Made by a program: the position numbers and the translations under genes. From assembly GCA_007128045.1 (NCBI GenBank), contig SKYG01000262.1, forward strand, positions 1 through 8,509: a stretch of DNA of 8,509 nucleotides, written 5' to 3'. Under the pieces are notes generated by a model. It saw only the letters and a program-made list of their open reading frames with translations, made no database searches and was not told the DNA's origin. The DNA comes from Bacteroidales bacterium. Its GTDB lineage: Bacteria; Bacteroidota; Bacteroidia; Bacteroidales; UBA7960. Every line of letters begins with the position of its first letter. The first letter of the stretch is position 1. This document shows positions 5,749-8,509 of this stretch, one piece after another.

Positions 5749-5776
5749 TTTGTCATTGATTTATAAAAATGACAAA
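5749..5776. other. 9-bp inverted repeat between metG and the tRNA gene
   Basis: TTTGTCATT (5749-5757) and AATGACAAA (5768-5776) can pair across a 10-base loop. The stem is AT-rich and has no T-run after it, so it is a weak terminator candidate. It sits directly upstream of the tRNA -7 element and could equally be a protein-binding site or chance. Confidence 0.35.
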
Positions 5777-5785
5777 AATCTTCAT

Positions 5786-5793
5786 TATCTTTG
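5786..5793 (+). promoter_or_regulatory. Candidate -7 promoter element for tRNA-Arg
   Basis: TATCTTTG followed by C, 11 bp before the first tRNA base, fits a transcript starting at or just before the mature 5' end. The nearest upstream TTG (5756-5758) has a 27-bp spacer, longer than expected, so the -33 element is unassigned. Confidence 0.6.
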
Positions 5794-5804
5794 CCGTGGT
5801 GAAG

Positions 5805-5876
5805 GGCCCCGTAGTTCAATGGATAGAATGGAAGTTTCCTAAACTTTAGATACAGGTTCGATTCCTGTCGGGGCTA
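5805..5876 (+). tRNA. tRNA-Arg (anticodon CCU, reads AGG)
   Basis: A full cloverleaf can be drawn. The acceptor stem is GGCCCCG (5805-5811) with CGGGGCT (5869-5875), with a G-U pair at 1-72. U8 and A9 follow. The D arm is GTTC (5814-5817) with GAAT (5826-5829). The anticodon stem is GAAGT (5831-5835) with ACTTT (5843-5847) around the loop TTCCTAA, placing CCT at 5838-5840. A four-base variable loop follows. The T arm is ACAGG (5852-5856), loop TTCGATT, then CCTGT (5864-5868). The discriminator is A5876. CCA is not encoded. The gene stands alone between metG and a small ORF. Confidence 0.95.
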
Positions 5877-5942
5877 CTACTTCCCCCTCAAGCAATGGCC
5901 CAAGGTTATGCGCTTCTTTAAAGCCGGGTTCACATTTTATAC

Positions 5943-6158
5943 ATGATCATTATGAATAGAAAAGAAGACAGGCCCAGTAAGATCGCTTATGAGCGCCACC
6001 TTAATCAGTTGGGCATCCCTGAAAGCCTGAAAAAGAGCAAGGGCGGACAGGTTCCCGATTACGTTAAGTACGGCACATGGCTTCGTGTTAACGATCCTGA
6101 AGGATTTGACTCTGGTTATCAATCCTGGAAGGCAATGATGCGCGCTCAGAAAGCTTGA
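5943..6158 (+). CDS. Small conserved-looking protein of unknown function (71 aa)
   Basis: A charged, soluble small protein with many Lys, Asp and Glu, no cysteine, no signal peptide and no membrane segment. Its composition and motifs (HLNQLGIPESLKKSKGG, then VPDYVKYGTWLRVNDPEGF and a C-terminal YQSWKAMMRAQK) look like a real globular or RNA/DNA-binding small protein rather than random translation. I do not recognise a named family. The start is uncertain: the ATG at 5943 gives MIIMNRK, while the ATG at 5952 gives MNRKEDRPSK, which may be the true N-terminus. It lies 66 bp after the tRNA with no TAnnTTTG promoter of its own, so it may depend on read-through from the tRNA promoter. An antisense 61-codon frame over it is treated as a shadow. 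Confidence 0.65.
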   Translation: MIIMNRKEDRPSKIAYERHLNQLGIPESLKKSKGGQVPDYVKYGTWLRVNDPEGFDSGYQSWKAMMRAQKA

Positions 6159-6247
6159 TCTTCACATGGTAAGCACACCCCATCTACCCCAGACCGGCAC
6201 ATCTGACGGAATTATTTCGCGTAGTTGCGAAGTCTAAATCTAACGAG

Positions 6248-7735
6248 GTGGATCCTTTAAAACGACTGGCCGGGCAAACGGCCATTTATGGCCTTAGCAG
6301 CATCGTGGGAAGACTGATCAACTTCCTGCTGGTTCCGCTTTATACCAACATTCTGTTCAACACAGGCGAATATGGCATCATCGCTGAGATGTATGCCTAT
6401 GTAGCCTTTTTATTAATCCTTCTTACCTATGGGATGGAGACGGCATTCTTTCGCTTCTCTCACCAGGAACCGGCACAAAAGCAGCGGGTATACAGCACCA
6501 CCCTGATGTCGATCATGTCAACATCCTCCCTGTTTGTGTTGCTGGTGATCCTGTTTCGACAGCCCCTGGCCGATATCCTCCGGCACCCCGGCCATACCGA
6601 ATACATCGTCTGGCTAGGGATCATTATAGGCCTCGACACCTTAAATGCCATTCCCTTCGCCAGGCTGCGTGCAGAAAATAAAGCATTTGCCTTTGCTGCC
6701 ATAAAGCTTATCGGCATTGCTGCCAACATCCTATTCATCCTGTTATTTTTGGTGCTCAGTCCCTGGCTCCTTGAAAACCACCCGCAAAGTTTCCTGGCTC
6801 CCCTGATCAGCCGTCTATATGACCCGTCTATTGGCGTCGGGTACGTGTTTATATCCAACCTGATAGCTACTGCCATCACCACCATCCTACTCTTGCCGGT
6901 CATGTTAACAGCCGGATTCCATTTTTCTGTCAACACCTGGAAGACCATGCTGCGATATGCCTGGCCACTCATCCTGGTAGGCATGGCGGGGGTCGTCAAC
7001 GAAACCCTCGACAAGCTGTTGCTCAAATACATGCTTCCCCCCGATATAGCCATGTCGCACGTAGGCATCTACAGCGCCTGTTACAAAATTTCCGTCTTCA
7101 TGACCATCTTCATACAGGCATTCAGGTTTGCCGCAGAGCCATTTTTCTTCGCACAGGCAGCACATGAGCAGGCACGGGAGATGTATGCCCGCGTTATGAA
7201 ATATTTTGTGGTGGCATGCCTGTTTATTTTTCTTGGGATCATGTTGTTTATGGATATCGTACAGTATTTTGTCGGGAAGGAGTTCCGGGTAGGACTTGCC
7301 GTAGTACCCATTCTGCTGATGGCCAATCTGTTTCTTGGGGTCTATTTTAACCTGTCGATATGGTACAAGCTCACCGGGCAAACCCTGTACGGCGCCTGGA
7401 TCGCCCTGGCCGGTGCCGCCATCACCATACTGCTCAACATCTGGTGGATACCCCTGTTCGGCTATCACGGCTCCGCCTGGGCAACCCTCATATGCTACTT
7501 CGCTATGATGGTCATCTCTTACCTTTACGGGCAAAAACACTATCCCGTACCATATGAGATGGGAAAAATCCTGTCTATGATCGCCATGGCCCTGGCAATC
7601 TACCTGGGAAGCACCTTGTTGCCACCACTACCTGCGGTGGCGGGTTACGCGGTAAACATCGCCCTGATCGGTTTGTTCGCCATCACCGTATGGCTTATCG
7701 ACCCGGTAATGCTGAAAATAAACAGGAAAATATAG
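6248..7735 (+). CDS. Polysaccharide/oligosaccharide flippase, MOP superfamily
   Basis: An integral inner-membrane protein of 495 residues with roughly 12-14 hydrophobic segments. It opens with LAGQTAIYGLSSIVGRLINF (7-26), typical of the polysaccharide transporter (PST/Wzx-like) branch in Bacteroidota, and carries NETLDKLLLKYMLP (251-264) and AFRFAAEPFFFAQA (291-304). Members flip lipid-linked glycans across the inner membrane for O-antigen, capsule or exopolysaccharide; the substrate cannot be read from sequence. The start is a GTG (6248-6250), chosen because family similarity begins immediately after it. No in-frame ATG lies close upstream and no clear Shine-Dalgarno is present. No glycosyltransferases flank it here, so it is not embedded in a visible glycan cluster. 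The 89-bp upstream gap has no convincing promoter, only a 5-bp hairpin (TTCGC at 6216, GCGAA at 6227). Confidence 0.92.
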   Translation: MDPLKRLAGQTAIYGLSSIVGRLINFLLVPLYTNILFNTGEYGIIAEMYAYVAFLLILLTYGMETAFFRFSHQEPAQKQRVYSTTLMSIMSTSSLFVLLVILFRQPLADILRHPGHTEYIVWLGIIIGLDTLNAIPFARLRAENKAFAFAAIKLIGIAANILFILLFLVLSPWLLENHPQSFLAPLISRLYDPSIGVGYVFISNLIATAITTILLLPVMLTAGFHFSVNTWKTMLRYAWPLILVGMAGVVNETLDKLLLKYMLPPDIAMSHVGIYSACYKISVFMTIFIQAFRFAAEPFFFAQAAHEQAREMYARVMKYFVVACLFIFLGIMLFMDIVQYFVGKEFRVGLAVVPILLMANLFLGVYFNLSIWYKLTGQTLYGAWIALAGAAITILLNIWWIPLFGYHGSAWATLICYFAMMVISYLYGQKHYPVPYEMGKILSMIAMALAIYLGSTLLPPLPAVAGYAVNIALIGLFAITVWLIDPVMLKINRKI

Positions 7736-7876
7736 ACTGCCCTGAATGCTGCAAGGACCAATGGCCACAGTTAAAGTGTACAAATGGTATCAGGAACATC
7801 CTGAAGGTATTCGCCTTTTCCAGATCCAACGCATCCTTATACTGGTAGCACCCATTGACGCATTGTGTGGAGCCAA

Positions 7877-7910
7877 GACGAACGACCGTTGTAGAGACGA
7901 ACGGCCGTTC
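7877..7910. repeat. Degenerate palindromic repeat with perfect 12-bp palindrome
   Basis: GAACGGCCGTTC (7899-7910) is a perfect 12-bp palindrome. A near copy of its left part, GACGAACGACCGTT (7877-7890), recurs as GACGAACGGCCGTT (7896-7909) with one mismatch at an offset of 19 bp. It lies in the 269-bp gene-free gap between the flippase and the last gene, upstream of that gene's promoter. It resembles dispersed intergenic GTAGAGACG-type palindromes I recall from other bacteria; that link is from memory. Confidence 0.75.
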
Positions 7911-7922
7911 ACCGAAAAAATG

Positions 7923-7953
7923 TTGTCCTGCAAAGTGTGTTTATTTATCTTTG
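7923..7953 (+). promoter_or_regulatory. Bacteroidetes-type promoter for the nuclease-like gene
   Basis: TTG at 7923-7925 and TATCTTTG at 7946-7953 are separated by 20 bp, a good fit to the -33 TTTG / -7 TAnnTTTG pattern. Transcription would start near 7960, leaving a leader of about 45 bases before the ATG at 8005. It is the best-formed promoter in the window. Confidence 0.7.
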
Positions 7954-8004
7954 CATATGACCCGGTAGCATCATTGCCATGAAGGGGAAATAAATGACAT
8001 CGCC

Positions 8005-8509
8005 ATGAAAGAGCAAACACCTCCCACTGCAGAAGACATCCTGGGCCGTTACGATCGGCCACTGACCTTCGAGAAGGTCTGGGCCATGTTCCAGGAAACT
8101 GATAAGAAGTTCCAGGATACGGATAAGAGCCTCCGTCGTCTGGAAGATTTGTTCACCAGTCAGTGGGGGCGGTTGATCGAATCGCTGGTGGAAGGCGACC
8201 TGGTGGGGTTGCTCAACCGGTTCGGCATCCCAGTGAACACCGTCAGCGAACGCACCAAAGGCAGTTACCAAGGCAATAGCTTCGAGTTCGACCTGGTGGC
8301 CCGCAACGGCGAGGAGGTGGTGATTGTGGAGGTGAAGACCACCCTGCGGCCAGACGACGTGAAGCACTTTACTGGCAAGCTGGAGCAGGCCAAGACCTGG
8401 ATGCCCGGTATCCGCCATAACACCCTGTATGGCGCCATAGCCTACCTAAAGCAAGATGCCAATGCAGCCGACATGGCCATGAACAAGGGTCTGCTGGTGA
8501 TCCGCGCCA
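8005..8509 (+). CDS. Coiled-coil plus PD-(D/E)XK nuclease-like protein, 3' end outside the window
   Basis: The frame is open from the ATG at 8005 to the window edge (168 codons plus one base), so the C-terminus is missing. Residues about 21-52 form a charged coiled-coil-like stretch with an imperfect heptad duplication (FQETDKK then FQDTDKS, encoded by a 21-bp DNA repeat). A predicted PD-(D/E)XK fold follows. E60 in RLIESLVEG may be the helix acid, D96 lies in SFEFDLVARNG, and E109-V-K111 in VVIVEVKTTL forms the ExK motif. This matches the DUF3782-type family of restriction-endonuclease-like proteins, often of unknown role; the final residues (NKGLLVIRA) also fit it. It has its own promoter and a GC-rich codon style compared with the minus-strand operon. 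Nuclease activity is inferred from the motif only. Confidence 0.88.
   Translation, partial: MKEQTPPTAEDILGRYDRPLTFEKVWAMFQETDKKFQDTDKSLRRLEDLFTSQWGRLIESLVEGDLVGLLNRFGIPVNTVSERTKGSYQGNSFEFDLVARNGEEVVIVEVKTTLRPDDVKHFTGKLEQAKTWMPGIRHNTLYGAIAYLKQDANAADMAMNKGLLVIRA

Noticed and set aside
6460..7540. Long antisense frames (202 and 211 codons) opposite the flippase
   Set aside because: They overlap a clear membrane-protein gene on the other strand, overlap each other, and show no domain-like features.
7746..7982. 78-codon plus-strand frame after the flippase
   Set aside because: It reads through the palindromic repeat and the promoter of the next gene, with no recognisable motif. A decayed gene fragment before 7870 cannot be excluded.
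7945..8418. 157-codon minus-strand frame at the right end
   Set aside because: It is antisense to the PD-(D/E)XK-like gene, whose motifs, promoter and heptads are all on the plus strand.

Overview
The window looks like chromosomal DNA from a member of the Bacteroidota, probably Bacteroidales or a relative. Four things point there. The minus-strand run of sigma-54 regulator, lptE, a TPR protein and secG has family-typical sequences. The methionyl-tRNA synthetase has a KISTS signature and a C-terminal tRNA-binding domain. The four best promoter candidates all contain TAYCTTTGC, which fits the Bacteroidetes -7 consensus TAnnTTTG. Start codons lack clear Shine-Dalgarno sequences. The species cannot be named from the sequence alone.

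Layout. 1-206: a tandem array of 48-bp units (96-bp higher-order period) that runs off the left edge and stops 8 bp short of the secG stop codon. 215-3078, minus strand: a probable operon read as receiver-less sigma-54 activator, lptE (outer-membrane LPS-assembly lipoprotein), a small TPR protein, and secG (translocon subunit). 3079-3622: a 544-bp divergent intergenic region with a promoter candidate for each direction and an unusual density of repeats. These are two 8-bp satellites, an inverted relative of the left-edge 48-bp unit, and a 240-bp nested set of hairpins sharing the loop GCTTGA. 3623-5698: metG. 5805-5876: tRNA-Arg(CCU). 5943-6158: a 71-codon protein of unknown function. 6248-7735: a polytopic MOP-superfamily polysaccharide flippase. 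7736-8004: non-coding, with a degenerate palindromic repeat and the best promoter in the window. 8005 to the right edge: the N-terminal 168 codons of a coiled-coil plus PD-(D/E)XK-nuclease-like protein that continues outside.

How the parts relate. The minus-strand operon has an envelope theme: LPS export, protein secretion and an enhancer-binding activator with no obvious phospho-input. The plus-strand genes are translation housekeeping (metG, tRNA-Arg) followed by an envelope glycan transporter. The genes themselves are ordinary. No defence island, CRISPR array, transposase or biosynthetic cluster is visible. The part worth a second look is the repeat landscape: at least five repeat families packed around the operon ends, some apparently lying inside the metG 5' leader, plus a 19-bp motif shared by the lptE start and the regulator leader.
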